From: Thalassotalea_F euphylliae | Lineage (GTDB): Bacteria > Pseudomonadota > Gammaproteobacteria > Enterobacterales > Alteromonadaceae | Direction: 5' to 3' | Length of the DNA: 64,000 bases | NCBI RefSeq assembly: GCF_042682785.1 | Contig: NZ_JBHUIB010000001.1 | Location: forward strand, 372,001-436,000 | Shown here: positions 36,317-45,102 of the stretch, one piece after another | Layout of the letters: every line of letters begins with the position of its first letter | How positions within the stretch are numbered: position 1 is the first letter of the stretch | Made by a program: the position numbers and the translations under genes | The notes under the pieces: model-generated | Seen by the model: the letters and a program-made list of their open reading frames with translations, nothing else | What the model was told of the DNA's origin: nothing | Database searches by the model: none

Positions 36317-36795
36317 TATTTGATTACTTTAAGACTAGGTTTGCCTTTAGGCTTTTCAGTCTTATCATCCGCTCTGCTCTCTTTACTCACAGAGGTAGAT
36401 TCAACACCCGCCAATTTAGGCTTGGGTGCAGTTTGCACTGACTCAGCTTCTTCTGGCAATTCTTCAGGGTGTTCTATCGGCAATGAGGTGCCTGCACCAT
36501 TTTCTTTCGCGTAGATAGCGCCGATAGCACCATAAGGCACGACTAGGTGTTCAAGCTTGCCGCCAAAACGCGCAGAGAATTCAATTGCTGTTTCACCCAT
36601 AACAATGCTACCAACAGCCGTCGAGGAGATGTTAAGCACAATCTGACCGTCTTGTACAAACGCCATTGGCACTTGGACGCCGTATACGTTTACATCAACA
36701 ACAATGTAAGGCGTAAGTTCGTTGTCTGAAATCCAATCATAAAAAGCCCCAACAATGTAGGGCTTATTAGAGGTCATTTTAATGTCGTTTGACAT
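36316..36795 (-). CDS. sspB: ClpXP protease specificity-enhancing factor SspB
   Basis: SspB is the adaptor that delivers ssrA-tagged proteins to ClpXP. The N-terminal globular substrate-binding domain (about 1-115, with YIVGAFYDWISDNELTPYIV and FSARFGG) is followed by a flexible, charged linker and the C-terminal ClpX-binding (XB) motif, here ending KPSLKVIK. The 159-residue length matches. It follows sspA by one base, the standard sspAB operon. Confidence 0.95.
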   Translation of the reverse strand: MSNDIKMTSNKPYIVGAFYDWISDNELTPYIVVDVNVYGVQVPMAFVQDGQIVLNISSTAVGSIVMGETAIEFSARFGGKLEHLVVPYGAIGAIYAKENGAGTSLPIEHPEELPEEAESVQTAPKPKLAGVESTSVSKESRADDKTEKPKGKPSLKVIK

Positions 36796-36796
36796 A

Positions 36797-37438
36797 TTAT
36801 GCAGGATTGCCGAAACGAAGTTCGCGCTCAGCTTCTGTTAATGACGCTTGGAAAGATTCACGTTCAAACAAGGTAAGCATATAAGTTTTTAACTCTTTCG
36901 CACCTTGACCAGACAGCTCAATGCCTAATACTGGTAAACGCCACAACAATGGCGCTAAGTAGCAATCTACTAGGCTAAATTCTTCACTCATGAAGTAAGG
37001 CGCTTCATTAAGAATTGGCGCCACGCTTAACAAGCTTTCTTTAAGCTCTTGGCGTGCTTTCTCAGCTTCTGCTGCTTCACCTTTCATAATAGTTTCAGCA
37101 AGAGAATACCAGTCTTGCTCAATGCGGTGCATCATAAGACGACTACGGCCACGCGAAACAGGGTATACCGGCATAAGCGGTGGATGAGGGAAACGCTCGT
37201 CTAAATACTCGATAATAATGCTTGCTTCATAAAGCGCTAATTCGCGATCTACAAGTGTAGGCACAGTACCGTAAGGGTTTAAATCGATTAAGTCTTCAGG
37301 AAGGTTTGCTAGGTCAACTAAGTGAATATCAACGCCAACACCTTTTTCTGCTAATACGATACGTGTTTGATGACTGTACATATCATCGGCATGAGAGTAC
37401 AACGTCATTACTGAGCGCTTGTTTGCAGCTACGGCCAT
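36797..37438 (-). CDS. sspA: Stringent starvation protein A (RNA polymerase-associated)
   Basis: SspA is a GST-fold protein without glutathione transferase activity that binds RNA polymerase and is needed for stationary-phase and acid responses. The thioredoxin-like N-terminal half (SVMTLYSHADDMYSHQTRIV, NPYGTVPTLVDRELALYE) and the helical C-terminal half are visible, 213 residues in all. I chose the ATG at 37438 because TTGGAGG lies at the right spacing; the open frame runs to 37492. Confidence 0.95.
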   Translation of the reverse strand: MAVAANKRSVMTLYSHADDMYSHQTRIVLAEKGVGVDIHLVDLANLPEDLIDLNPYGTVPTLVDRELALYEASIIIEYLDERFPHPPLMPVYPVSRGRSRLMMHRIEQDWYSLAETIMKGEAAEAEKARQELKESLLSVAPILNEAPYFMSEEFSLVDCYLAPLLWRLPVLGIELSGQGAKELKTYMLTLFERESFQASLTEAERELRFGNPA

Positions 37439-37550
37439 AGTGCCTCCAAATAAGGGAAAAAAGAAGTCAGCACTAGGCTGACAAGTGCGCATATGATAGC
37501 GGATTTCTGACTATTTTAAAAACAGGTCAGACCAGCAGGATTTTATTATA

Positions 37551-37577
37551 AAAAAGGCAACCTTACGTTGCCTTTTT
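37551..37577 (-). terminator. Terminator after petC
   Basis: AAAAAGGCAAC and GTTGCCTTTTT pair around a five-base loop, with T-runs on the minus strand. It lies 22 bases after the petC stop and separates petABC from sspAB. Confidence 0.88.
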
Positions 37578-37598
37578 CTTTTGGAGTTTATTCACTAA

Positions 37599-38297
37599 CT
37601 AGTGAACATCACGCCAGTACTCTTTCTTCAAGAAGTAAGAAAGAATGAACAAAATGAATAGGAAGCCAATGACCCACTTACCCAATTCTTTACGCTCTAA
37701 TTTGTTTGGTTCGCCAACGTACTCTAAGAAGTTAGTAAGGTCACGAACAAACTGGTCATACTCTTGCTCTGTCATCGTACCGCCGACGGCTGGTGATAAC
37801 ACACCATTTTCGTCCATTGTGCGAATACCTTGAAGGTTCTGTAAAACGTGAGGCATACCTACGTCTTTAAACACCTTGTTATTCACGCCGAAAGGACGCG
37901 CTTCATCAACATAAAACGAGTTCAAGTAAGTGTAGATCCAGTCAGGGCTGCGGAAACGAGCTTCAAGCGTTAAATCAGGAGGAGCAGCACCAAACCATTT
38001 TGCCGCTTCTTTAGCAGGCATTGTGTTCGTAATGTGATCGCCGACTTTCTCGCCAGTGAACATCCACTCTGCTTTACCTTCTTCGTCACTAATACCTAAA
38101 TCAGCAAACGTACGGTTGTAACGTTGGTACTGAAGTTGGTGACAACCAAGACAGTAATTAATGTAGGCTTTGAATCCTCGCTTTAATGATTCTTTATCAG
38201 AAAGATCATTGTTCGCTGAATCCAATGGAATGCTAGGACCTGCTGCGAAAGCTAAAACAGGCACCATGGCTAATAAAGTGATTAAAAGCTTTTTCAT
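37599..38297 (-). CDS. petC: Cytochrome c1 of the bc1 complex
   Basis: Cytochrome c1 accepts electrons from the Rieske protein and passes them to soluble cytochrome c. A signal peptide (about 1-19, ending AFAAG) precedes the heme-binding CLGCH (49-53). The C-terminal membrane anchor (WVIGFLFILFILSYFL) is at about 205-222. Length 232 fits. It is the last gene of petABC, with a one-base overlap with petB. Confidence 0.96.
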   Translation of the reverse strand: MKKLLITLLAMVPVLAFAAGPSIPLDSANNDLSDKESLKRGFKAYINYCLGCHQLQYQRYNRTFADLGISDEEGKAEWMFTGEKVGDHITNTMPAKEAAKWFGAAPPDLTLEARFRSPDWIYTYLNSFYVDEARPFGVNNKVFKDVGMPHVLQNLQGIRTMDENGVLSPAVGGTMTEQEYDQFVRDLTNFLEYVGEPNKLERKELGKWVIGFLFILFILSYFLKKEYWRDVH

Positions 38298-39559
38298 TAT
38301 TTAGTCACCCTTTCTGGTACTGGTTTAGTGTTTTCATTCTTAGAGTAGAACCAAATAGCTACGAAGAAGCCAAAGTAACCAAAACTAGCAACAACACCAA
38401 TTAGGTTAGCCGTGTCTGAAGCTGGCATAGTACCTAGAACACCTAACACGATGAAACAAATTGCGAACTGCGTTAAGTTTAATAAGTGCCACTTACTGCG
38501 GTAGCGAATTGATTTAACCGTACCACGATCAACCCATGGCAGTGCGAATAGTACACCGATTGCCGCAAACATCGCGATAGTACCTAACAACTTATCAGGA
38601 ACAACACGTAAAATAGTGTAGAACGGACCAAAGTACCATACTGGGGCAATATGCTCAGGTGTTTTAAGACCATTAGCTGGTGTGAAGTTTGGCGCTTCAA
38701 TAAAGTAACCACCACCTTCAGGGTAGAAGAACATCACCCAACAGAAAAGAATTAAGAAACCAGCCACACCCATAATATCTTTTACGGTGTAATACGGATG
38801 GAACGGTATCGCATCAACAATGTCGTACTTGTCCGAGTATTGTTTATGGAACTTGAACTTAGATAATTCTTCAGGCTTAACACTGCCCTTAGGCTTCTTA
38901 ATGTTAACGCCTTGTGGGTTGTTCGAACCAACTTCATGCAACGCAAGAATATGTAAGAACACAAGAATCACTAGCACAAGTGGTAAAGCAATAACATGTA
39001 ATGCGAAGAAACGGTTTAAGGTAGCGCCAGAGATTACATAGTCACCCTTAATCCACGTCGCTAAATCTTCACCTACTACAGGAATTGCACCAAAGAGCGA
39101 GATAATTACCTGCGCACCCCAGTAACTCATGTTACCCCATGGCAACAAGTAACCCATGAACGCTTCAGCCATTAGCACTAAGAAGATTAACATACCAAAA
39201 ATCCACAGTAATTCACGTGGTTTCTGGTAAGAACCGTACATAAGGCCGCGGAACATGTGCAAGTAAACAACAACGAAGAATGCTGATGCACCTGTTGAAT
39301 GCATATAACGTAGCAACCAACCGTAATCTACGTCACGCATGATGTATTCAATTGAAGCGAACGCGCCATCACCTGACGGTTCATAGTTCATCGTTAACCA
39401 GATACCTGTGACGATTTGGTTAACAAGAACAAGCATGGCTAGTGAGCCAAAGAAATACCAAAAGTTGAAGTTTTTCGGCGCAGGGTACTGAAGTACGTGC
39501 TTGTTCATCGCTTCCATTACTGGAAGACGTTGTTCTATCCAAGCCAAAAAGTTATTCAT
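38297..39559 (-). CDS. petB: Cytochrome b of the bc1 complex
   Basis: The core membrane subunit of ubiquinol-cytochrome c reductase carries hemes bL and bH and both quinone sites. It has eight or more membrane helices and the expected paired heme-ligand histidines (RYMHSTGASAFFVVVYLHMF and RFFALHVIALPLVLVILVFLH), as well as the PEWY-type Qo motif, here read as PVWYFGPFY. Its length of 420 is typical of proteobacteria. It starts one base into the petA stop. Confidence 0.96.
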   Translation of the reverse strand: MNNFLAWIEQRLPVMEAMNKHVLQYPAPKNFNFWYFFGSLAMLVLVNQIVTGIWLTMNYEPSGDGAFASIEYIMRDVDYGWLLRYMHSTGASAFFVVVYLHMFRGLMYGSYQKPRELLWIFGMLIFLVLMAEAFMGYLLPWGNMSYWGAQVIISLFGAIPVVGEDLATWIKGDYVISGATLNRFFALHVIALPLVLVILVFLHILALHEVGSNNPQGVNIKKPKGSVKPEELSKFKFHKQYSDKYDIVDAIPFHPYYTVKDIMGVAGFLILFCWVMFFYPEGGGYFIEAPNFTPANGLKTPEHIAPVWYFGPFYTILRVVPDKLLGTIAMFAAIGVLFALPWVDRGTVKSIRYRSKWHLLNLTQFAICFIVLGVLGTMPASDTANLIGVVASFGYFGFFVAIWFYSKNENTKPVPERVTK

Positions 39560-40149
39560 TATGCATCTCCTGGTGCAACACCAATTAATAAGGTGTTTTC
39601 TTTAGGGAAAGAATGCTCTGGAACTGCCAAGTTTAGAGGTGCTGGAACACCCGCAAAAACACGGCCAGCCATATCAAACTTAGAACCGTGACATGGACAG
39701 AAGAAACCGTCTTTAACACCTGCCACGTGTTGTTCGAAATCGCCTTTGTGATGAGTAGGAGCACAACCTAGGTGAGTACAAACACCCAATGCAACCATAA
39801 TTTCCGGCTTCACAGAACGGTATTCGTTCTTCGCGTACTCTGGTTGTTGAGGTTCTTCTGAATTCGGGTCACGCAGTTGATCATCATGCTTAGGTAAGGC
39901 GGCAACTGTTTCTTCAGTACGGCGTACAACATAAACAGGTTTACCACGCCATTCAGCACGAACTAGTTGACCTGGCTCTATTTTCCCAACATTGACTTCA
40001 ACCGGAGCACCTGCTGCTTTCGCACGAGCACTCGGGTTCCAAGAACCAATGAAAGGCACAGCCACACCGACAACACCTACACCACCAACTACCGAAGTAG
40101 CAGCAGTTAAAAAGCGTCGACGGCCGTTATCCACGGGCGCATTGCTCAT
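39559..40149 (-). CDS. petA: Rieske iron-sulfur subunit of the bc1 complex
   Basis: This subunit carries the mobile [2Fe-2S] cluster. A twin-arginine-type start (NGRRRFLTAATSVVGG) with a membrane anchor is followed by the Rieske domain with the cluster motifs CTHLGC and CPCHGS. It is 196 residues long. TTGGAGA precedes its ATG. As first gene of petABC it follows a 243-base stretch containing the rpsI terminator's downstream region and probable promoter elements. Confidence 0.96.
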   Translation of the reverse strand: MSNAPVDNGRRRFLTAATSVVGGVGVVGVAVPFIGSWNPSARAKAAGAPVEVNVGKIEPGQLVRAEWRGKPVYVVRRTEETVAALPKHDDQLRDPNSEEPQQPEYAKNEYRSVKPEIMVALGVCTHLGCAPTHHKGDFEQHVAGVKDGFFCPCHGSKFDMAGRVFAGVPAPLNLAVPEHSFPKENTLLIGVAPGDA

Positions 40150-40392
40150 TCAATTTCTCCAAATATTTTTACACTCAAACTGTACGTAATGTTATTGATT
40201 CTTATTAAGAAGCAGTACGTGTTGTGTTTGAGCAAACTAGCGACAAAAAAATTTTTCTGATCATAATGAAAACCCCTTTTTTTTACAAGGTAATTCAGTA
40301 GGGTTTGCAACAGTTTGTGCAAAATAGTAGCAAAATGTTTCACTGCAAAAGAAGCAAGTGTTTACTACGTGAGCACTCTGGAATTTGGGTAT
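40150..40392. other. Gap upstream of petA
   Basis: No gene is seen. On the minus strand TTGCAA followed after 17 bp by TGTAAA, near 40280-40310, is one possible petA promoter, but the match is modest. Confidence 0.3.
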
Positions 40393-40420
40393 AAAAAAAC
40401 CGGCCAAATAGCCGGTTTTT
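40393..40420 (-). terminator. Terminator after rpsI
   Basis: AAAAACCGGC and GCCGGTTTTT form a GC-rich stem with a six-base loop. On the minus strand it ends in seven T residues, 20 bases after the rpsI stop. Confidence 0.9.
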
Positions 40421-40439
40421 GCATTCGAAAACGTAAATA

Positions 40440-40832
40440 TTAACGTTTTGAGAATTGAGGACGCTTACGTGCTTTGTGTAAACCAACCTTCTTACGTTCA
40501 ACCTTACGAGCATCACGTGTAACGAAGCCAGCTTTACGTAGATCACCACGTAGTGCTTCGTCGTACTGCATAAGAGCACGAGTGATACCGTGACGGATAG
40601 CACCAGCTTGGCCTGTGCTACCACCACCAGTAACAGTGATGTTTAAGTCGAACTTCTCTAACATTTCAACTAACTCAAGTGGTTGACGAACAACCATACG
40701 AGCTGTTTCACGTGCGAAAAATTCAGAAATGTCACGCTTGTTAATTGTGATTGTACCGTTACCAGCTTTCATGAACACACGAGCAGTTGAGCTCTTGCGA
40801 CGACCAGTACCGTAATATTGATTATCAGCCAT
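40440..40832 (-). CDS. rpsI: Ribosomal protein S9
   Basis: Small-subunit protein uS9 of 130 residues. The N-terminus NQYYGTGRRKSSTARVF and the basic C-terminal tail KARKRPQFSKR, which reaches the P-site tRNA, are intact. It follows rplM after 3 bases; rplM-rpsI is a universal operon. Confidence 0.98.
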   Translation of the reverse strand: MADNQYYGTGRRKSSTARVFMKAGNGTITINKRDISEFFARETARMVVRQPLELVEMLEKFDLNITVTGGGSTGQAGAIRHGITRALMQYDEALRGDLRKAGFVTRDARKVERKKVGLHKARKRPQFSKR

Positions 40833-40835
40833 TGC

Positions 40836-41264
40836 TTACAGCTCCAAAAGTTGTGGTTGTTGTGCAGCATGCTTGTGCTCAGGACCAGCATACACTTTTA
40901 ACTTGCGGTACATTTGACGACCTAAAGGACCTTTAGGAAGCATACCTTTAACAGCGAATTCGATTGCACGCTCAGGCGCTTTGTCGATAAGCTTTTCGAA
41001 GCTAATTTGCTTCAAACCACCAGGGAACTCAGTGTGCGAGTAGTAGATTTTACCTTTCGCTTTGTTACCTGTTACTTTTACTTTCTCAGCGTTAACAACA
41101 ACGATGTAATCGCCTGTGTCACAGTGAGGAGTGTATTCTGGCTTATGCTTACCACGTAAACGGCTAGCAATCTCAGTAGCGATACGACCAAGAGTTTTGT
41201 TCTCAGCGTCCACTAGAAACCAATCGCGTTCTACGCTTTCAGCTTTTGCTACAAAAGTTTTCAT
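40836..41264 (-). CDS. rplM: Ribosomal protein L13
   Basis: Large-subunit protein uL13, 142 residues, one of the first proteins to bind 23S rRNA during assembly. Typical stretches are WFLVDAENKTLGRIATEIAS, GDYIVVVNAEKVKVTGNK and AVKGMLPKGPLGRQMYRKL. In E. coli L13 represses its own operon through the mRNA leader. Here a leader of about 135 bases with a hairpin precedes the ATG. Confidence 0.98.
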   Translation of the reverse strand: MKTFVAKAESVERDWFLVDAENKTLGRIATEIASRLRGKHKPEYTPHCDTGDYIVVVNAEKVKVTGNKAKGKIYYSHTEFPGGLKQISFEKLIDKAPERAIEFAVKGMLPKGPLGRQMYRKLKVYAGPEHKHAAQQPQLLEL

Positions 41265-41297
41265 TTAAAAAACCCAATAAATAATGTTACTAAACTT

Positions 41298-41317
41298 GAT
41301 AACGCCCTAGCGTTATC
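41298..41317 (-). promoter_or_regulatory. Hairpin in the rplM leader (candidate L13 autoregulatory site)
   Basis: GATAACG and CGTTATC form a perfect 7-bp stem with a six-base loop, 33 bases before the rplM ATG, on the mRNA leader. E. coli L13 controls rplM-rpsI through its leader, so a similar role is possible. The same arms occur fused as a 12-bp palindrome at 41458-41469, upstream of the promoter. Confidence 0.45.
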
Positions 41318-41409
41318 GGTTCAAAAGGCTACGCCGCTACCCCTTCGAGTATCGAGCCTGTCGCTTAATTCCGGGAAAGAAATAAGCTTTGTAACGTAGG
41401 GAGCGCAGG

Positions 41410-41415
41410 ATTATA
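41410..41415 (-). promoter_or_regulatory. -10 element of the rplM-rpsI promoter
   Basis: TATAAT on the minus strand is followed by a GC-rich discriminator (CCTGCGCTCCC), as in ribosomal protein promoters under stringent control. The -35 region (TGATCT, 16 bp upstream) is weak. Confidence 0.55.
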
Positions 41416-41502
41416 CAGAAGTTCATTTCAAAGATCACGTATAAATTTTAATCTTTTGATAACGTTATCGCTTATATTTTATCGTCGTTATTCGAAGCAT
41501 AT

Positions 41503-41898
41503 TCAGAAAAGCACATTAATGTTAGGAATAACACCTATGGCGTCTTGTTCAAGCGCTGCCTGACGCTCGTCTTCAGTGAGAATCCCCACAAGCGGCGTTT
41601 CTCTGCGAAAGCGTTTCATTCTTGGGCTGTCCTCCAAAATACCTTGCAAAAATGCTTCTTTGTCGTCGTACATTTCAATAATGGATAGCCATGTGATGTA
41701 TGCGCTGTAAGAAAGCCTTCCTGCTTTTTTCCGTGCATCAAGCGTTGCTTCTATTTGTGGTAGCAACTCTGGGTGTTTTAGTAGTTTAAGCGCCATTGCT
41801 TGATGAATGACCCATACTTGCTTATCGATGTAATCATCTTTGATGCCACGCTTTTTCACTTGATAGTTGCGATTACGCTTATTTTGCTGATTTCGCAT
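41503..41898 (-). CDS. Unrecognised 131-residue protein downstream of dnaE2
   Basis: I do not recognise the family. The protein starts with a very basic, Asn/Arg/Gln-rich segment (about 1-20), suggesting nucleic-acid contact, then has a mostly helical middle (QVWVIHQAMALKLLKHPEL, then YSAYITWLSIIEMYDDKEAF) and ends IPNINVLF. No signal peptide or membrane helix is seen. Its start lies 27 bases after the dnaE2 stop on the same strand with no terminator between, so it is probably the fourth gene of the LexA-controlled imu operon. It could also simply be a resident of the zapE-rplM interval. No function is claimed. Confidence 0.75.
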   Translation of the reverse strand: MRNQQNKRNRNYQVKKRGIKDDYIDKQVWVIHQAMALKLLKHPELLPQIEATLDARKKAGRLSYSAYITWLSIIEMYDDKEAFLQGILEDSPRMKRFRRETPLVGILTEDERQAALEQDAIGVIPNINVLF

Positions 41899-41925
41899 GA
41901 GTTACCTACTGCTCTTTTTCTCTGG

Positions 41926-44900
41926 CTAATGAAAGTCTCTAGACTGACAATCAAAGTCATCTAACAACGGAGTTAAATCGGTTAACCGACCCGCTATCAC
42001 ATGAATAACATTTTGCTCTTTCTCAATCATACCAACGACTTTTAATACTTTCGCTGACAGAAAAGTCTGCTTTTGCGCTCTCGCCGTTGCAAGCCACACC
42101 ACGACATTCGTATTTCCCGTGTCATCTTCTAATGTGACAAAAGTGACGCCTGATGCAGTTCCAGGGCTTTGCCTACCTGTTACTACGCCCACCACCGTCA
42201 CAATGGATTTATGACGAACACCAATAAGCTCATTGGCGGGTGTGTAGTGTCCCAATTTATCAGCCGCTCTTAATAAACTTATTGGATGTAAGTCTAAGCT
42301 CAATCCTGTTGATTGGTAATCTTCGATAAGATTATCGAAATCGGTTGGAGTAATGCGGTAAGTCGACTTAGGCTCGAGCACTACATGCTTTTCTCTTTCG
42401 ATGTTAGCTGATAGTGATGTTTGATCAATGTTCGTGTTTAGCATGCTAAAGGCATCGGGAGGCTCTGATGTTTGGCCAAACAAGGGAAGCTGATGTACTT
42501 GATTCATTAATTGCCACCGGGCAGCATATCTGTTCCCGCCAAGCACTTTGAAGCAATTGGCACTGGCTAGTGCATCGAGTTGTTCTTGCCTGAGTGATAA
42601 TTGCTGAAGCTCACTGAAATCGCTGAATCCTTGCGCTGGTCGTTTTGCAATTAACTGTTCAAGAGCAGCTTGCCTTGCACCTTTAACAAGTCGGAAACCA
42701 AGTTGTAGCGCATGTTCATCAAGGGTTAAGTGATGCTGCCAATAAGATTGATTAACACAGACCGGTAATACTTTTACTTGGTGCCTTTGCGCGTCCTGGA
42801 TAAGTTGTGACGCCGAGTAAAAACCCATAGGTAAGCTGTTCAATAGTGCACAGTAAAATGCTTGCGGGTAGTAATATTTCAACCAAGCTGACACATAAGC
42901 CAGCACCGCAAAGCTTGCCGAGTGAGACTCCGGAAAACCATATTCACCAAAACCACAAATTTGCTCAAAAATACGTTCAGCATACCCAAGACTATAACCT
43001 CGCTCAGTCATGCCATGAATCAGCTTATGTTTAAACTTATTCAGTTCACCGGTTTTCTTCCACTTGCCCATCGCTCGCCGTAGTTGGTCTGCCTCTCCCC
43101 CCGTAAAACCAGCAGCAACCATAGCAAGCTTAATCACCTGCTCTTGGAAAATAGGGACACCTAAAGTACGTTCAAGCACAGACTTTACCTGTTCAGACGG
43201 GTAAGTAACTGCTTCCTCACCACTTCGCCTTTTAAGAAACGGATGCACCATTCCCCCTTGAATGGGGCCGGGCCGCACAATGGCAATCTGCACAACAAGG
43301 TCATAATACTTCTCTGGCTTGAGCCTTGGTAACATACTCATTTGCGCGCGCGATTCTATCTGGAATATGCCAACCGTGTCGGCTTGTTGTAGCATTCGAT
43401 ACACCTGAGGGTCATCTGACATACGTGTAATATCTGCTATTGAGAGCTCTTGTTGATAATGGAGCTTAATCAAATCAAAGCAACGTCGAATAGCGCTTAA
43501 CATGCCCAATGAAAGAATATCGACTTTCAATAATGCCAAACTATCCAGATCATCTTTATCCCACTGAATAACAGTACGCTCTTCCATGGCGGCATTTTCA
43601 ACAGGCACCAACTCATGAAGCGAGCCTTTCGAAATAACAAACCCGCCAACATGTTGTGACAAATGGCGCGGGAAGCCTTTTATTTCATTTACTAATTGAA
43701 TAAATAACTGGCCTTGGCGCGCATGAATATCCAATCCCAGCTCACTGATTTGACTATACCAAGGCTGCTTATTGTCGCGGCGGTTAATGTTTTTAATAAA
43801 GAAAGCGAGTTGGGTTTCATTAATACCTAGCGCTTTGCCGACCTCCCGAATGGCACTTTTTAAGCGATATGTGATCACCGTTGCCGTTATAGCGGTGCGC
43901 TTACGGCCATATTTCTGATAAATATATTGGAAAACCTCTTCACGGCGCTGATGCTCAAAATCGACATCGATATCAGGTGGTTCTTTACGCTCTTGCGAAA
44001 TAAAACGCTCAAACAGGACAGATATTTGCCTAGGATCTACCGACGTAATTTCTAAGCAATAACACACCACCGAGTTTGCAGCAGATCCTCTGCCTTGATA
44101 GAGAATATGCTCACGCTTAGCAAACTGTACGATATCGTAAATGGTGATAAAAAAGTGCTCATAACCTAGCTTTTCAATCAAGTGCAGCTCTTTATCAATC
44201 GTCTCGGCTATGTCATCTGGCACCCCGTCAGGAAAGCGAAGCTGCTTACCTTGCTCAACAAGTTCTTTCAAATACTGGCTAGGAGTTTTATCAGCAGGAA
44301 TAAGCTCTGCCGGATATTCGTACTTCAGCTCAGACAAACAAAAGTGGCATCGACTCGCAATCACTAAACTTTCTGCTAGCGCCTCAACATCAAATAATTT
44401 AGCTAACTTAGAAAGAGGCCTTAAGCAACGTTCGCCATTACTCAATGCCGCTCTTCCTAACTGGTTAACCGTTGTTCCTTGCTGAATAGCAGTCAAAGTA
44501 TGTTGCAGTGGCAGTCGTTTACGTTTGTGAATGAGTACACACCCCACAGCCACCAAAGGAAAGTGATAGGCTTCATTTAACTGAGTACAATAGTGCTGAT
44601 AATGGTGTTCACCACTAGTAAGCATTCGTGATTGTGCTAGCCATATGCGACCAGTGTAGTGTTTTGCAAGCCAATTCGCCCACCACTGATCTGCCGCTTC
44701 ATGCATACTAGGTCGCCATAAAACGAGGCAATGGCGTACTGACTTCAGATCCCATTCCTCAATACGATAGCTCCCCTTCTCTGTACGGCGTCTGCTGTTA
44801 GTAATAATACGGCACAACTCCGCATACGCTTTTCGGTGTGGCGCCAACAATGTCAGCTCAGCTTTATAGCCAGCCGATAGCTCAACATGAAAAAGCGAAC

Positions 44901-45096
44901 CAATAATTAACTTTGTCGGTAGTCGGTTTTCTTTAATGTGCTGATAGGCACGAACAACGCCTGCAACCGAGCATTCATCGGTAATAGCGATAGCGCGATA
45001 GCCTAATTCTGCAGCTGTTTGCACCAGCTCTTCAGGGTGCGAAGCGCCAGTAAGAAACGAGAAGTTGCTCTGACAAATGAGCTCAGCATAAGCCAT
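41926..45096 (-). CDS. dnaE2: Error-prone DNA polymerase DnaE2 (ImuC)
   Basis: DnaE2 is a C-family polymerase that performs SOS mutagenic translesion synthesis with ImuA and ImuB. The order is an N-terminal PHP domain (SNFSFLTGASHPEELVQTA), the catalytic palm with PPDIDVDFEHQRREEV (the invariant aspartates), the YQGRGSAANS segment, HVGGFVI, and a C-terminal OB-fold (VVGVVTGRQ, FVTLEDDTGNTNVVVW). Length is 1056 residues. Residues 869-873 read QLPLF, a match to the beta-clamp-binding pentapeptide. It follows imuB by 6 bases. Confidence 0.95.
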   Translation of the reverse strand: MAYAELICQSNFSFLTGASHPEELVQTAAELGYRAIAITDECSVAGVVRAYQHIKENRLPTKLIIGSLFHVELSAGYKAELTLLAPHRKAYAELCRIITNSRRRTEKGSYRIEEWDLKSVRHCLVLWRPSMHEAADQWWANWLAKHYTGRIWLAQSRMLTSGEHHYQHYCTQLNEAYHFPLVAVGCVLIHKRKRLPLQHTLTAIQQGTTVNQLGRAALSNGERCLRPLSKLAKLFDVEALAESLVIASRCHFCLSELKYEYPAELIPADKTPSQYLKELVEQGKQLRFPDGVPDDIAETIDKELHLIEKLGYEHFFITIYDIVQFAKREHILYQGRGSAANSVVCYCLEITSVDPRQISVLFERFISQERKEPPDIDVDFEHQRREEVFQYIYQKYGRKRTAITATVITYRLKSAIREVGKALGINETQLAFFIKNINRRDNKQPWYSQISELGLDIHARQGQLFIQLVNEIKGFPRHLSQHVGGFVISKGSLHELVPVENAAMEERTVIQWDKDDLDSLALLKVDILSLGMLSAIRRCFDLIKLHYQQELSIADITRMSDDPQVYRMLQQADTVGIFQIESRAQMSMLPRLKPEKYYDLVVQIAIVRPGPIQGGMVHPFLKRRSGEEAVTYPSEQVKSVLERTLGVPIFQEQVIKLAMVAAGFTGGEADQLRRAMGKWKKTGELNKFKHKLIHGMTERGYSLGYAERIFEQICGFGEYGFPESHSASFAVLAYVSAWLKYYYPQAFYCALLNSLPMGFYSASQLIQDAQRHQVKVLPVCVNQSYWQHHLTLDEHALQLGFRLVKGARQAALEQLIAKRPAQGFSDFSELQQLSLRQEQLDALASANCFKVLGGNRYAARWQLMNQVHQLPLFGQTSEPPDAFSMLNTNIDQTSLSANIEREKHVVLEPKSTYRITPTDFDNLIEDYQSTGLSLDLHPISLLRAADKLGHYTPANELIGVRHKSIVTVVGVVTGRQSPGTASGVTFVTLEDDTGNTNVVVWLATARAQKQTFLSAKVLKVVGMIEKEQNVIHVIAGRLTDLTPLLDDFDCQSRDFH

Positions 45097-45102
45097 GGTT
45101 AA

